A DNA stretch of 64,000 nt from positions 167,878 to 231,877 of the forward strand of contig NZ_FWXD01000003.1 in assembly GCF_900176275.1 (NCBI RefSeq), written 5' to 3'. Below the pieces are notes generated by a model. The model ran no database searches. It was not told where the DNA came from and was given only the letters and a program-made list of their open reading frames with translations. The DNA comes from Andreprevotia lacus DSM 23236. Lineage in GTDB: Bacteria; Pseudomonadota; Gammaproteobacteria; Burkholderiales; Chitinibacteraceae. Of this stretch, positions 36,757-50,719 are shown one piece after another; within the stretch, counting starts at the first letter, position 1; every line of letters begins with the position of its first letter. The position numbers were made by a program, and so were the translations under genes.

Positions 36757-37602
36757 CTATTTAAACACGAGCATACAGCCAACGATGCCCAGCATCACCG
36801 CCAGACACGGGCGCAACACCTTTTCCGGCACTGCACCGGTCAGATGGCTGCCGACATAAATGCCCGGCAGCGAGCCACACAGCAGGTTCAACAGCAAAGC
36901 CCAGTTCAGGTTGCCAAGGCCGGCATGGCCAAGGCCGGCCAGCAAGGTCAACGGCACCGCGTGGGCGATTTCAGTGCCCACCAGTCGTGCCGTCGGCATG
37001 CGCGGATACAGCAGGAACAAGGCCACCGTGCCTAGCGCCCCGGCGCCGATCGACGAGAGCGTAACGATCACGCCCAGCAAGACGCCGACACCAATGGTGG
37101 CCCACAGCAGGGTGCGCGGTGGCAAATCCAGCCAGTCACTGGCGTGCTGCTGCGCAAACGCCAGCAAACGGTTTTTACACAGAATGGCCAGCGCGGTAAT
37201 CACCAGTGCGATGCCCAGCGTGAACTTCATCAGCTTGGTAATCGTAGATGGGTCTGCATGCGACAAATGCAAGACGAGAATGGTCAGCGCTGCAGCCGGC
37301 AAACTGCCCATCGCCAGGCGGCCGGTGATGTCCCAATCGATATTCTTGTGCTTCTGGTGCACATAAATGCCGCCGGACTTGGTAATCGCGGCATACAGCA
37401 GATCGGTACCAACCGCCGTCGGCAGGCCGACGCCCAGCCGTGCCAGGATGGGCGTCATCAGCGAACCGCCCCCTACCCCGGTCATGCCGACGATGAAACC
37501 CACCGCCAAACCGGAAACCACATAAACCCAATTAAGCTGCGCCAGCAGCTCGGACAACCATGCCATGATGCCCATACCCAGTTGCAAATAGCCGGCGATC
37601 AT
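36757..37602 (-). CDS. TauE/SafE family permease, probable sulfate or sulfur-compound transporter
   Basis: A 281-residue polytopic membrane protein with about eight helices and the TauE/SafE signature GLAVGFIVGMTGVGGGSLMTP plus a second repeat (VIVTLSSIGAGALGTVAL). The cysH neighbour and divergent cysB suggest it moves sulfate, sulfite or an organosulfur compound. Start is uncertain between 37602 and ATGs at 37575 or 37566; none has a good ribosome site. Confidence 0.93.
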   Translation of the reverse strand: MIAGYLQLGMGIMAWLSELLAQLNWVYVVSGLAVGFIVGMTGVGGGSLMTPILARLGVGLPTAVGTDLLYAAITKSGGIYVHQKHKNIDWDITGRLAMGSLPAAALTILVLHLSHADPSTITKLMKFTLGIALVITALAILCKNRLLAFAQQHASDWLDLPPRTLLWATIGVGVLLGVIVTLSSIGAGALGTVALFLLYPRMPTARLVGTEIAHAVPLTLLAGLGHAGLGNLNWALLLNLLCGSLPGIYVGSHLTGAVPEKVLRPCLAVMLGIVGCMLVFK

Positions 37603-37614
37603 AACATCATGTTT

Positions 37615-37634
37615 ATAAGTCCTTAGACTGTTAT
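37615..37634. promoter_or_regulatory. candidate CysB operator in the cysB/permease divergent region
   Basis: ATAAGTCCTTAGACTGTTAT contains a perfect AGTC-N4-GACT dyad with flanking ATAA/TTAT, a layout like LysR-type sites. It lies in the 73-bp gap between the two divergent starts, so it could serve both genes. Confidence 0.4.
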
Positions 37635-37675
37635 GTTACGATGATAGACGCATCGGTTATTTATTCGGATAGGCC

Positions 37676-38623
37676 ATGAAGCTGCAGCAACTGCGTTACC
37701 TCGTCGAAGTCGCCAAGCAAGGTTTGAACGTGTCGGAAGCAGCTGAAAAGCTGCACACGTCGCAGCCGGGCATCTCCAAACAGATCCGTCTGCTGGAAGA
37801 CGAACTGGGCGTACAGATCTTCATCCGCAACGGCAAGCGCGTGGTGGACGTAACCGCGCCGGGGCGCGAAATCCTGCGCATCTCCGAACGCATGCTGATG
37901 CAGGCGCAGAACCTCAAGCGCATCGGCGAGGAATTCGTCAATGTCGAGGGCGGCAGCCTGACCATTGCCACCACGCACACGCAGGCGCGCTACGCTCTAC
38001 CCAAGGCCATCAAGGCTTTTCTGGCGCGCTACCCCAAGGTGCGACTGTCGATCAAGCAAGGCAGCCCGACCCAGATCAGCGAAATGGTCGTCGATGGCAG
38101 CGCCGACCTCGCCATCGCCACCGAGGGCATCGATCACTACCCCGAGCTGGCCATGCTCGATTGCTACAACTGGAATCGTGACGTGGTCGTGCCCGTGGGC
38201 CACCCGCTGGCAGCATTGGATCACCCGATCACGCTGGACGAAATCGCTGCCTATCCGCTGATCACCTACGATTTCGCCTTTACCGGTCGCAACAAGATCA
38301 ACCGCGCCTTTGAAAATGAAGGGCTGACGCCGAATGTGGTGCTCACCGCCATCGACACCGACGTGATCAAAACCTACGTCGGCCTCGGCCTGGGTGTCGG
38401 TATCATCGCCAGCATGGCGTTCGAACCGGAACGCGACACCGGCCTGGTTGCCATCGAAGCTGGCCATCTGTTCGACCCCTCCACCACCCGCATTGGCATC
38501 CGCCGCGATGCCTATCTGCGCGGCTACGCCTTCGACTTCATCGAACTCTTCGCCCCGCACCTCACCCGCAAGCAGGTGCAGGATGCGTTGCTGTGCGAGA
38601 TCAGCGATGGAAATGAGGGCTAA
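37676..38623 (+). CDS. cysB: LysR-type sulfur regulator CysB
   Basis: A 315-residue LysR protein with N-terminal helix-turn-helix (LNVSEAAEKLHTSQPGISKQ) and C-terminal periplasmic-binding-like domain. The stretch ATTHTQARYALPKAIKAF and the motif SPTQISEMV are typical of CysB/Cbl. CysB activates sulfate assimilation genes in response to N-acetylserine. Here it faces the tauE-type gene and cysH. Confidence 0.96.
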   Translation: MKLQQLRYLVEVAKQGLNVSEAAEKLHTSQPGISKQIRLLEDELGVQIFIRNGKRVVDVTAPGREILRISERMLMQAQNLKRIGEEFVNVEGGSLTIATTHTQARYALPKAIKAFLARYPKVRLSIKQGSPTQISEMVVDGSADLAIATEGIDHYPELAMLDCYNWNRDVVVPVGHPLAALDHPITLDEIAAYPLITYDFAFTGRNKINRAFENEGLTPNVVLTAIDTDVIKTYVGLGLGVGIIASMAFEPERDTGLVAIEAGHLFDPSTTRIGIRRDAYLRGYAFDFIELFAPHLTRKQVQDALLCEISDGNEG

Positions 38624-38680
38624 GTTCGAGGACAACAGCCCGCTGAGCACTACCCGATCACACATGGAAACCAACGAAGA

Positions 38681-38944
38681 ATGATCGGATGGCTCATGCA
38701 GCACGTCTACTTAGTATTCGGATTTGGTTTGGTTTGCGTGCTGTGGGCCCTGCTGTACGTGCTCACACATCGTGACAACGATCAGGAGCAGCACCCAGCA
38801 TTAGATTTTTGTTTGGTGTGGCCAATATTGCTGAGGTAATACCGACAACATGCCAGCAAGAGATCAGGCGTTGTTGTGGCCACAGGCTTGATCATTATGC
38901 TGGCGATAATCCTGCTGGATCTTTGGCTAAACCCGTCACGCTAA
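38681..38944 (+). pseudogene. small two-helix membrane protein gene interrupted by an in-frame stop
   Basis: One frame encodes MIGWLMQHVYLVFGFGLVCV and continues to a TAA at 38837-38839 (52 codons). The same frame goes on as YRQHASKRSGVVVATGLIIM, a second clear membrane helix, and ends at TAA 38942. Two hydrophobic helices separated by a polar loop with one nonsense codon suggest a decayed 87-residue membrane protein. Two separate short genes are possible but the second lacks a good start. No homologue is recognised. Confidence 0.5.
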
Positions 38945-38979
38945 CAAGCGTTGACCTACCGTTGCAGGCTCTGCGAGGT

Positions 38980-39627
38980 TCAACAATCGTGCGGGGATCT
39001 AGCGCGCCTGTGCTGGTGTGCTGTCCAGAGATCGCTGAGCACAGGAATGTCGCGTCGTTGCGCTTCGGCAAACAAGTCTGCCGGCCAGCGCCAGCCCGTC
39101 AGCGGCAAGCGGATTTGCTCATCTGACATCAGTTGAACGAAGCCATCCCTGTCCATGAGGAAGCCGGTTTCACCCACCGTTTTGATGTCGGACCAAGGCA
39201 CGTAGCGACGTTTCCTGCCCAGACGACGAATACTGACGCCTTGATCATCGATGGCGACGCGCGTAGCCAGCAGCGTATTGGCAACCAGAAACGGCAGCAC
39301 ACACAAGACGATGAGCACCGGCAGAGGGATGGCGAGCAGTGCCACCACGAGCGCATGGAGTCGCCATCGCAGGCAGCGCCACAGGCCAGTCGCCGCCAGC
39401 CAGGGCTGACGTACTGCCTGACGGCGCACGTTACTCAAGTCGCCGGGCAAGGAGGCCGCATAAAACTGCCAGCGCGACCGCAAGCCCCTGATGGCGTTAT
39501 GCAGCAACTCAGTACGTGTCGGCCCCGGAAGACGCCACCACCGCCGCAGGTCATGCATTAGCAATCCTGCACGCAGCAGCAGTCCCAGACTCCATAGCCA
39601 AGCCAGAATGCTGAACACGAGATGCAT
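38980..39627 (-). CDS. membrane protein with PH-like domain, unknown function
   Basis: 215 residues from the ATG at 39627, which has GGAGG at 10 nt. Two hydrophobic segments near the N-terminus and another about mid-protein (LLAIPLPVLIVLCVLPFLVA) are followed by a PH-like stretch (VAIDDQGVSIRRLGRKRRYV then PWSDIKTVGE). The soluble part aligns by eye with the same region of the gene at 40134-40925 (RRKRSISWASVSEV; GIPVYRV versus DIPVLSD). No function assigned. Confidence 0.7.
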   Translation of the reverse strand: MHLVFSILAWLWSLGLLLRAGLLMHDLRRWWRLPGPTRTELLHNAIRGLRSRWQFYAASLPGDLSNVRRQAVRQPWLAATGLWRCLRWRLHALVVALLAIPLPVLIVLCVLPFLVANTLLATRVAIDDQGVSIRRLGRKRRYVPWSDIKTVGETGFLMDRDGFVQLMSDEQIRLPLTGWRWPADLFAEAQRRDIPVLSDLWTAHQHRRARSPHDC

Positions 39628-39698
39628 CAGTTTGCTGCCTCCAGTTGACATCAATGTCGTCAAACCAGCGTCCGGGGGTCTGAGCCCGCACGAGGGCA

Positions 39699-40103
39699 TT
39701 ACGCGCCAAGCCGCGCCATCAGTGCCTTGACCTCGTCCAGCCAAGGGTCAAGCTGCCCAGCTTCCAGCCATAGCTCGCGCGTTTCGGACTCATGCATTAC
39801 CGCCCGGGTTATCCGTCTGGCATTGGCAAGCACATAGGGAGGTGGTGGCGCGGTCTGAGCAAGCCACTGCGCCATACTTTCAGGCACCCCACTTGCCGGG
39901 CGCCCGAGCGCTCCGGCAACCAGTTCGGCAGCACACAGCGCGGCACTGGCGGTGCGGTCTGATGCGCCGCCGTCTTGCGCCACCTCACCGGCAGCTACGT
40001 CCAGCACCCGCTCAACCGCTTTCCAGCCAGATGCCGATGTCAGCTCTGCCATCGTATCCAGCGCCACATCATTACCCAGTGTGCTCGTATCCCATGCACC
40101 CAT
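39699..40103 (-). CDS. DUF4259 family protein
   Basis: A 134-residue protein starting MGAWDTSTLGNDVALDTMAE, the DUF4259 opening (normally MGxWGxxxFDNDxALD). The body is helical and ends with TRELWLEAGQLDPWLDEVKA. It starts 30 bp after the larger fused gene and ends 71 bp before the membrane/PH-like gene. The function of DUF4259 is not established. The ATG at 40103 starts the family match and is preferred to a TTG at 40121. Confidence 0.8.
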   Translation of the reverse strand: MGAWDTSTLGNDVALDTMAELTSASGWKAVERVLDVAAGEVAQDGGASDRTASAALCAAELVAGALGRPASGVPESMAQWLAQTAPPPPYVLANARRITRAVMHESETRELWLEAGQLDPWLDEVKALMARLGA

Positions 40104-40133
40104 ATCGTCGCCCACAATCAAACCAACTGTTGC

Positions 40134-40925
40134 TCACCGCAAACGCTGCCATAGCCCCGCCAGATACAAAGCCCGCTCCATGGCAACGTCTGCACTCATG
40201 GCATCCAGCGCATTCTTCAACTGCGGGATGAAATGATCGACCACGACATCCGGCGACGCGCCTGCGTTGGCTACCCAATTTGCCAATAATGATGGCAAGC
40301 CGTCGCACGGCTTGCCCAGCCCTGCGGCCAGCATTTCTGCAGCAATCAGCACCTCCGGCGCCAGATCGTTCGCCACGGCGGAGGAATCAGCCCAGGCAAA
40401 CAAGCTGTGCCAGCCTTTCAACTGACCTGCCTGCGATACCAATTCACCATGCGCAAACACCATCAACGCTTGCGGCTTGGTTGGCCCATGTTTCGGCCAG
40501 CAACCGACCCGATAAACCGGAATGCCCCGCTCTGCCGCCCCTTGCAGCAAGGTTTCGATATGGGCAAAGGCATCGAGTGCGACATGTTCGCCATCTTGTA
40601 ATACCAACGAGGCGGACACATTCTTGCCACCGTCATGGCGCAATAGCACTTCGCTGACGGACGCCCACGAGATAGACCGTTTGCGTCGCCACGGCCAGAC
40701 GATGGTGATGTCCACCGCTTCATTGCGTACACGGGCGCCAGCAAGCCAGCACCACACCAGACTGAGTGCAATGCCCAGGCAATACTGCGGCAGCAACAGC
40801 AGTTGGAGCAAAACACCTAACCCACCCAATAGAACACGCCACGGCCATGCGGTCTCGGCCCACGCCCCACCCTGCCGCACCGCTTTGCAGGATGGCTGGG
40901 TGGTGGCATGTCGGGCGCTCAGCAT
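40134..40925 (-). CDS. fusion of membrane/PH-like and DUF4259-like modules
   Basis: 263 residues: hydrophobic N-terminal part (WRVLLGGLGVLLQLLLLPQY), PH-like middle (residues about 65-150, RRKRSISWASVSEVLLRHDG), and a DUF4259-like C-terminal third where AAEMLAAGLGKPCDGLPSLL aligns with AAELVAGALGRPASGVPESM of the neighbouring DUF4259 gene. It thus joins the two modules found separately in the next two genes. The start is only 8 bp from the Nudix stop, so it is probably co-transcribed with it. Confidence 0.75.
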   Translation of the reverse strand: MLSARHATTQPSCKAVRQGGAWAETAWPWRVLLGGLGVLLQLLLLPQYCLGIALSLVWCWLAGARVRNEAVDITIVWPWRRKRSISWASVSEVLLRHDGGKNVSASLVLQDGEHVALDAFAHIETLLQGAAERGIPVYRVGCWPKHGPTKPQALMVFAHGELVSQAGQLKGWHSLFAWADSSAVANDLAPEVLIAAEMLAAGLGKPCDGLPSLLANWVANAGASPDVVVDHFIPQLKNALDAMSADVAMERALYLAGLWQRLR

Positions 40926-40933
40926 CTACATCA

Positions 40934-41491
40934 CTAGCGTTGAGATTTAGCCAACAACTGATCCGCCCAAAAAATGCCGGTCGTGGTCTTGCCATCCGTC
41001 ACGCGGCCATCCAGCACGGCGGCTTTGAGCTCGTCCAGCGACATTTCGATCAGTTCCAGAAACTCGCCCTCATCCAGCCGCGCTTCGCCAGCGACCAAAC
41101 CCTTGGCCAGGTAGACCTGGATTTCTTCGGAGCTGTAGCTGATCAGCGGGTGAATCACGCCGAGGTATTGCCACTCGCTGGCGGTGTAGCCGGTCTCCTC
41201 CAGCAACTCGCGGCGGCCGCATTCCAGCGGGTCTTCGTTCGGGTCGAGCTTGCCGGCGGGGAATTCGATGAACACGCGGTTAAGCGGAAAACGGAACTGC
41301 CGCTCCATCAGCAGCTTGCCGTTGGGCAACACCGGGATGATCATCACGGCGCCGGGGTGCACCACGTATTCGCGTGTGGCGCTGCCGCCGTCGGGCAGGC
41401 GCACGGTGTCGCGGTTGATGTGCAGCAAGGCGCCGTCAAATACGCGCTCGCTCGCAGTCTGGATTTCAATCAGGTGGCTGTCGTCTTGCAT
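40934..41491 (-). CDS. ADP-ribose pyrophosphatase-like Nudix hydrolase
   Basis: A 185-residue protein with a full Nudix box GKLDPNEDPLECGRRELLEE followed by TGY, and the N-terminal beta arm typical of ADP-ribose pyrophosphatases (REYVVHPGAVMIIPVL). It hydrolyses nucleoside diphosphate sugars, most likely ADP-ribose. In glycogen-accumulating bacteria, related enzymes degrade ADP-glucose, and the glycogen operon lies next to it, but that link is only positional. Confidence 0.92.
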   Translation of the reverse strand: MQDDSHLIEIQTASERVFDGALLHINRDTVRLPDGGSATREYVVHPGAVMIIPVLPNGKLLMERQFRFPLNRVFIEFPAGKLDPNEDPLECGRRELLEETGYTASEWQYLGVIHPLISYSSEEIQVYLAKGLVAGEARLDEGEFLELIEMSLDELKAAVLDGRVTDGKTTTGIFWADQLLAKSQR

Positions 41492-41566
41492 GGTCTGGTT
41501 CCCGGGGCGAAGAAAAGCGGCGGCCGAAGCCGCCGCGTGATATTGCGAGTGTAATCAAGCAGGCGC

Positions 41567-41635
41567 CACGAACAAAACCCAGCGCAACAGCGCTGGCAAG
41601 GCACGCGTAATGCAGCCAGCGGGGTTTTGTTCGTG
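41567..41635. repeat. 69-bp inverted-repeat structure downstream of glgP
   Basis: CACGAACAAAACCC at 41567-41580 pairs perfectly with GGGTTTTGTTCGTG at 41622-41635, and an inner GCTGG/CCAGC pair extends the fold. It lies 5 bp downstream of the glgP stop. It may act as an atypical terminator or RNA stabiliser, since no T-tract follows on either strand. Confidence 0.7.
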
Positions 41636-41640
41636 AGTGC

Positions 41641-44100
41641 TCAGAGCTTGACGGGCGTCACGTTCCAGATATCGGTCGCATACTCGTTGATGGTGCGGTC
41701 GGCGGAGAACTTGCCCATGCCGGCGATGTTGAGTACCGCCTTGCGCGCCCACTCGTCCTTGTTGCGGTAGAGCGCGTCCACCTGATCCTGCGTGTCCACA
41801 TAGCTGCGGTAGTCGGCCAGCAGCTGATAGTGATCGCCCCAGTTCACCAGCACATCGAAAATCTGCCGGTAACGTGCCGGGTCGTCCGGACTGAAGGTGC
41901 CGGAGGCCAGCATGTTGAGCACTTCGCGCAGCTCGGCATCGTTTTCGTAGTATTCGCGCGGGTTATAACCATTGCGGCGCAGCGCTTCCACCTTGTCGGC
42001 GGTGTTGCCGAAAATGAAGAAGTTGTCGGCCCCCACTTCCTCGCGCATTTCCACATTGGCGCCATCCAGCGTGCCGATGGTCAACGCGCCGTTCAGCGCA
42101 AACTTCATGTTGCCGGTGCCCGATGCCTCGGTGCCGGCGGTGGAAATCTGTTCGGACAGGTCAGCGGCCGGGATGATCAGCTCGGCCAGCGTCACGCCAT
42201 AGTTCGGCACGAACACCACCTTGAGCTTGTTGCCCACGCGCGGGTCGTTGTTGATCTTCACGCCCACGTCGTTGATCAGTTTGATCACCAGCTTGGCCAT
42301 GTGATACGCCGAGGCCGCCTTGCCGGCAAACACCACCACGCGCGGCACAATGTCGGCATTGGGGTCTTTGAGGATGCGGTTGTAGCGCGTGATCACGTGC
42401 AATACGTTCAGCAACTGGCGCTTGTATTCGTGGATGCGCTTCACCTGCACGTCGAACAGTGCGTTCGGGTCGATCACGCCGCCCAGCTTGCGCGCCACGA
42501 ACTGCGCCAGCCGCTGCTTGTTGGCCAGCTTGGCCTCGGCCACGGCGTTGACGAAGGCGGGAAAATCGATGTGCTGCCGCAGCTCGGCCAGCTCGCCCAG
42601 ATTGCTGCGCCAGGTCTTGCCGATGTAGTGGTCGATCACGCCGGCCAGTGCCGGGTTGGCCTGCGCCAGCCAGCGGCGCGGGGTGATGCCGTTGGTCTTG
42701 TTGTTGAAACGCTCCGGGTAGAGCTTGGCGAAATCGGCAAAGATGGATTCGACCATCAGCTGCGAATGCAGCGCCGACACGCCATTGACCTTGTGGCTGG
42801 CCACTACGGCCAGATAGGCCATGCGGATCTTGCGCTCGCCGCCCTCGTCCACCAGCGATACACGGCGGATCAGCTCGGCGTCGTCGCCCAGGCGCACGCG
42901 CACTTCCTTGAGGAAGGCGTCGTTGATTTCCAGAATCAGCTTGAGGTGGCGCGGCAGCACGCGGCCCAGCATGTCCAGCGGCCAGGTTTCCAGCGCTTCG
43001 CTCATCAAGGTGTGGTTGGTATACGAGAACACCTGACGGGTAATGCCCCAGGCATCGCGCCACAGCATGCCGGCATCATCGATCAGGATGCGCATCAGCT
43101 CGGGAATGGCCAGCACCGGGTGGGTGTCGTTCAGGTGGATGGCGACTTTTTCATGCAAGCGGGTCAGGTCTTTCGCTTCCGGGTGGCCCTGGCGGTAGCG
43201 GCGCAGGATGTCCTGTAGGCTGGCCGACACAAAGAAATACTCCTGGCGCAGCCGCAGCTCCTTGCCCGAATAGGTCGAATCATCCGGGTAGAGCACGCGC
43301 GAGACGTTTTCCGATGCGTTCTTTTCCTCGACCGCAGCAAAGTAATCACCCTGGTTGAACTTGGACAGGTTGATTTCATTGCTGGCCTTGGCCGACCACA
43401 GGCGCAGGGTGTTGGTGGCCGTGGTGTCGTAGCCCGGAATGATGTGGTCGTTGGCCGAGGCAAATACGTCCTGCGTGTCCAGCCAGCGCACCTTGTGTTC
43501 GCCCTCGTCCTGCAGCCGGCCGCCAAAGCGCACCAGATACTGCACCTCGGGGCGCGAGAACTCCCACGGATAACCGTTGGCCAGCCAGTAGTCCGGTGAT
43601 TCCACCTGGTTGCCGTCGACAATGCGCTGCTTGAACATGCCGTAGTCGTAGCGGATGCCGTAGCCATAGCCCGGCAGGCCCAGCGTGGCCATCGAATCGA
43701 GGAAGCACGCAGCCAGACGGCCCAAGCCGCCGTTGCCCAGCGCGGCATCGGGTTCGATGTCGTCGATCTCGTCGTAATCGATGCCGAGTTGGTCCAGCGC
43801 GGTGCGCACTTCGTCGTAAATACCCAGCGCCAGCAGGCCGTTGGTGAGCGCGCGGCCCATCAGGAATTCCATCGACAGGTAGTAAACCCGCTTCACATCC
43901 TGCGAATACTGCGCGCGGGTAGTCGCCATCCAGCGTTCGATCAGGCGATCGCGCGCGGCCAGCATGGTGGCAAACAACCAGTCACGCGGGTTGGCGGTGA
44001 TCGGGTCTTTGCCGATGGCAAACATCAGCTTGTTGGCAATCGAGCGCTTGAGCGCTTCGACATCATTGCTGGGGGAGTTGTGTTCAAACGCGGCCGTCAT
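41641..44100 (-). CDS. glgP: glycogen/maltodextrin phosphorylase
   Basis: An 819-residue alpha-glucan phosphorylase: PLP-lysine motif in [20 protein letters not shown], active-site [19 protein letters not shown], and typical length. It releases glucose-1-phosphate from alpha-1,4 chain ends. The ATG at 44100 follows GGAG at 7 nt and is preferred to the ATG at 44118. It is the last gene of the glg operon. Confidence 0.97.
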   Translation of the reverse strand: MTAAFEHNSPSNDVEALKRSIANKLMFAIGKDPITANPRDWLFATMLAARDRLIERWMATTRAQYSQDVKRVYYLSMEFLMGRALTNGLLALGIYDEVRTALDQLGIDYDEIDDIEPDAALGNGGLGRLAACFLDSMATLGLPGYGYGIRYDYGMFKQRIVDGNQVESPDYWLANGYPWEFSRPEVQYLVRFGGRLQDEGEHKVRWLDTQDVFASANDHIIPGYDTTATNTLRLWSAKASNEINLSKFNQGDYFAAVEEKNASENVSRVLYPDDSTYSGKELRLRQEYFFVSASLQDILRRYRQGHPEAKDLTRLHEKVAIHLNDTHPVLAIPELMRILIDDAGMLWRDAWGITRQVFSYTNHTLMSEALETWPLDMLGRVLPRHLKLILEINDAFLKEVRVRLGDDAELIRRVSLVDEGGERKIRMAYLAVVASHKVNGVSALHSQLMVESIFADFAKLYPERFNNKTNGITPRRWLAQANPALAGVIDHYIGKTWRSNLGELAELRQHIDFPAFVNAVAEAKLANKQRLAQFVARKLGGVIDPNALFDVQVKRIHEYKRQLLNVLHVITRYNRILKDPNADIVPRVVVFAGKAASAYHMAKLVIKLINDVGVKINNDPRVGNKLKVVFVPNYGVTLAELIIPAADLSEQISTAGTEASGTGNMKFALNGALTIGTLDGANVEMREEVGADNFFIFGNTADKVEALRRNGYNPREYYENDAELREVLNMLASGTFSPDDPARYRQIFDVLVNWGDHYQLLADYRSYVDTQDQVDALYRNKDEWARKAVLNIAGMGKFSADRTINEYATDIWNVTPVKL

Positions 44101-44148
44101 GGTTGCTCCACTGCTCATGTCTTGAATATGGTGTCGCTGCCGGCGCGC

Positions 44149-45588
44149 TCATGCGGCCAGCAGGCGGGTATACAGGTCGGTATAGGCGTGCGCGGCAGCC
44201 TGCCAGCCAAAGTCGCGGCGCATGGCGCTGCGGCGCACGGTTTTCCAGCTTTGCGGCTTGGCCCACAGTGCAAAGGCGCGGCGAATGCCGGCGGTGAGGT
44301 CGGCGGCGGTGAAGTCGTTGAAGACGAAGCCGGTCGCGGTTTCATCGGCCAGGTTTTCCAGCGCCACATCGACCACGGTATCGGCCAGCCCGCCCACCTT
44401 GCGCACCAGCGGCAGCGCGCCGTACTTCAGGCCGTAAAGCTGGGTCAGCCCGCACGGTTCGAAGCGGCTGGGCACCATGATCACGTCGGCACCGGCCATC
44501 ACGCGGTGCGATTTGTCCTCGTCATAGCCGATACGCACGGCCACCTGCTGCGGGTTGGCGGCAGCCTTGGCCACAAATGCGGCTTCCTTGTCCGGATCGC
44601 CCGAGCCCAGCAGCACGAACTGCCCGCCACGCGACACGATTTCGTCCAGCGTATCCAGTATCAGGTGCAGGCCCTTTTGCTCGGTAATGCGGCTGACCAC
44701 GGCAAACAGCGGCCCGTCACTGTCGGTGGCCAGGCCCAGCGCTTCTTGCAGCGCCTGCTTGCATTTGGCCTTGCCCGCAGGCTTGTCGGCGGTATAGCTG
44801 GCGGCAATCAGCACATCGGTCGCCGGGTTCCAGACCGCGTCGTCCACGCCATTGAGCACCCCCGAGAGCTGCGCGCCGCGATCACGCAGCAAGCCATTCA
44901 GGCCGCAGCCCTGTTCTTCGGTCGTGATTTCATGCGCATAGGTGGGCGATACGGTGGTGATGTGGTCGGCGTAATACAGCCCGGCCTTGAGGAAAGACAC
45001 CTTGCCATGGAATTCCAGCCCTTCAATGTCGAAGAAATCGGCCGGCAGACCCAGCTCACCAAAGGCGTCGGCCGGAAACAGGCCCTGGTACGCCAGATTG
45101 TGCACGGTCAACACGCTGCGCGCCGGCCGGCCGCGTGCGGCCAGATAAGCCGGCGCCAGCCCCGCATGCCAGTCATGCCCATGCACCACTTCGGGCCGCC
45201 AGTACGGGTCCAGCCCGCTGGCCAGCTCGGCCGCCAGCCAGCCCAGCAGGGCAAAGCGGCGGTGATTGTCGCCATAGGGTTGCTGCGCGTCGTCCTGATA
45301 CGGGTTGCCCGGCCGGTCATAGAACTGCGGCGCGTCGATCACGTATACCCCGGCGCCGCTGCCCGGCAGGTGCGAATAAACCAGCCGCACATGGCCAAAC
45401 GGGGTATCCAGCTGCGCGACGTCGCCCTCTTCCGGCAGACCAGCCTTGATGGCGGGAAAGCCCGGCAACAACAGCCGGACATCAACACCCAGCCCGGCCA
45501 GCGCCCCCGGCAGTGCGCCGGTGACATCAGCCAGACCGCCGGTTTTCAACAAGGGGAACAATTCCGAGCAGACGTGCAGTACGCGCAT
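44149..45588 (-). CDS. glgA: glycogen synthase (ADP-glucose)
   Basis: A 479-residue GT5 enzyme with the N-terminal KTGGL motif ([19 protein letters not shown]), and the C-terminal [18 protein letters not shown] catalytic region. It elongates alpha-1,4-glucan using the ADP-glucose made by GlgC. It lies between glgC and glgP with a hairpin before it. Confidence 0.97.
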   Translation of the reverse strand: MRVLHVCSELFPLLKTGGLADVTGALPGALAGLGVDVRLLLPGFPAIKAGLPEEGDVAQLDTPFGHVRLVYSHLPGSGAGVYVIDAPQFYDRPGNPYQDDAQQPYGDNHRRFALLGWLAAELASGLDPYWRPEVVHGHDWHAGLAPAYLAARGRPARSVLTVHNLAYQGLFPADAFGELGLPADFFDIEGLEFHGKVSFLKAGLYYADHITTVSPTYAHEITTEEQGCGLNGLLRDRGAQLSGVLNGVDDAVWNPATDVLIAASYTADKPAGKAKCKQALQEALGLATDSDGPLFAVVSRITEQKGLHLILDTLDEIVSRGGQFVLLGSGDPDKEAAFVAKAAANPQQVAVRIGYDEDKSHRVMAGADVIMVPSRFEPCGLTQLYGLKYGALPLVRKVGGLADTVVDVALENLADETATGFVFNDFTAADLTAGIRRAFALWAKPQSWKTVRRSAMRRDFGWQAAAHAYTDLYTRLLAA

Positions 45589-45609
45589 TGCAGACCTTCC
45601 TTGAAAGAC

Positions 45610-45638
45610 AAGCCTGCCCAGTGTGGGCAGGCTTTTTT
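45610..45638. terminator. hairpin between glgC and glgA
   Basis: Stem AGCCTGCCCA/TGGGCAGGCT, loop GTG. On the plus strand it has a T6 tail and is a canonical terminator; on the minus (operon) strand the tail is GTCTTTC, so it may act as a partial attenuator or RNA processing signal for glgA and glgP. Confidence 0.75.
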
Positions 45639-45654
45639 ACAGCAGTACGTTGCC

Positions 45655-46938
45655 TCAGCAGGTGGTCTGCTGGCCCAGCATGCTCTTGGTAATCAGCACC
45701 ACGCCGCTGTCGGTGCGGTGGAAACGGCGTGCATCTTCCTCGGCATTCTCGCCGACGATGGTGCCCTCGGGAATGATGCAGCCCCGGTCGATCACGCAGC
45801 GGCGCAAGCGGCTGGAGCGACCTATCACCACCTCGGGCAGGATGACGGCCGAATCGACGGTGCAGAACGAGTGCACGCGCACCTTGGAGAACAGCACCGA
45901 GTTGAGCACCAGCGAGCCGGATACGATGCAGCCGCCCGATACCAGCGAGTTCAGCGTCATGCCGTGGCTGCCGTTGTGGTCCTGCACGAACTTGGCCGGC
46001 GGCAGTTGCTCCTGGAAGGTACGAATCGGCCAGTCCTGGTCGTACATGTCCAGCTCGGGCATGACCGAGGCGAGGTCGAGGTTGGCTTCCCAGTACGCGT
46101 CGACTGTACCGACGTCGCGCCAGTAATCCTTGGCAGCCGGGTCGGACTTCACGCATGACATCGAGAACGGGTGCGCAAAGGCGCGGCCTTCGCCGACGAT
46201 CTTGGGGATGATGTTCTTGCCGAAGTCGTGCTCGGACTTGGGGTCGGCCAGGTCTTCGTCCAGCAGGCGATACAGGTAATCGGCGTTGAATACATACACG
46301 CCCATCGATGCCAGCGAGGTATCGGGCTTGCCCGGCATGGCTGGCGGATCGGCCGGCTTTTCGACGAAGGCAGCAATCTGGCGGGTTTCGGTCACGTCCA
46401 TCACGCCAAAGGCACTGGCCTCGGCACGAGCGACCTCGATGCATGCCACGGTGCAATCCGCCCCCAGCAGCACGTGATCGACCAGCATGCGCGCGTAGTC
46501 CTGCTTGTAGATATGGTCACCGGCCAGCACCACGACGTATTCGGGGCGATAGCTGCGCAGGATGTCGAGATTCTGGTACACCGCGTCGGCAGTGCCGCGA
46601 TACCAGTGTTCTTCATCCACACGCTGCTGCGCCGGCAGCAAGTCGACGAACTCGTTCATCTCGTTGCGCAGGAAGGACCAGCCACGCTGGATATGGCGCA
46701 GCAGCGAGTGCGACTTGTACTGCGTCACCACGCCGATGCGGCGGATACCCGAGTTCAGGCAGTTGGACAGCGCGAAATCGATGATGCGGAACTTGCCGCC
46801 AAAATACACCGCGGGCTTGGCGCGGTGATCGGTCAGCGCCTTCAGGCGCGAGCCACGCCCGCCGGCCAGCACCAGCGCCACGGCCTTGTTGGGCAGTTGG
46901 CGGGCCAGCGTGGCCTTGTCGATCAATTGCATTTCCAT
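45655..46938 (-). CDS. glgC: glucose-1-phosphate adenylyltransferase
   Basis: 427 residues with the nucleotidyltransferase motif [52 protein letters not shown] and a C-terminal left-handed beta-helix. It makes ADP-glucose, the committed step of glycogen synthesis, and in the family is allosterically controlled by fructose-1,6-bisphosphate and AMP. Confidence 0.97.
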   Translation of the reverse strand: MEMQLIDKATLARQLPNKAVALVLAGGRGSRLKALTDHRAKPAVYFGGKFRIIDFALSNCLNSGIRRIGVVTQYKSHSLLRHIQRGWSFLRNEMNEFVDLLPAQQRVDEEHWYRGTADAVYQNLDILRSYRPEYVVVLAGDHIYKQDYARMLVDHVLLGADCTVACIEVARAEASAFGVMDVTETRQIAAFVEKPADPPAMPGKPDTSLASMGVYVFNADYLYRLLDEDLADPKSEHDFGKNIIPKIVGEGRAFAHPFSMSCVKSDPAAKDYWRDVGTVDAYWEANLDLASVMPELDMYDQDWPIRTFQEQLPPAKFVQDHNGSHGMTLNSLVSGGCIVSGSLVLNSVLFSKVRVHSFCTVDSAVILPEVVIGRSSRLRRCVIDRGCIIPEGTIVGENAEEDARRFHRTDSGVVLITKSMLGQQTTC

Positions 46939-47042
46939 GGCTTACATCCTCTATCGACTGTGATGGCCCGGCGATACATTGCCGCCGGGCCGGTTTGCAG
47001 GCCGCGCTTGCGGCCGGAATGCCTGTGGATGCGGTGTGCCGA

Positions 47043-50715
<3,673 letters not shown>

Positions 50716-50719
<4 letters not shown>

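Noticed and set aside
38809..39126. 105-codon open frame on the plus strand
   Set aside because: Runs antisense into the membrane/PH-like gene and is out of frame with the interrupted two-helix gene.
43789..46158. 789-codon open frame on the plus strand
   Set aside because: Spans antisense of glgP, glgA and glgC and crosses their boundaries, so not a gene.
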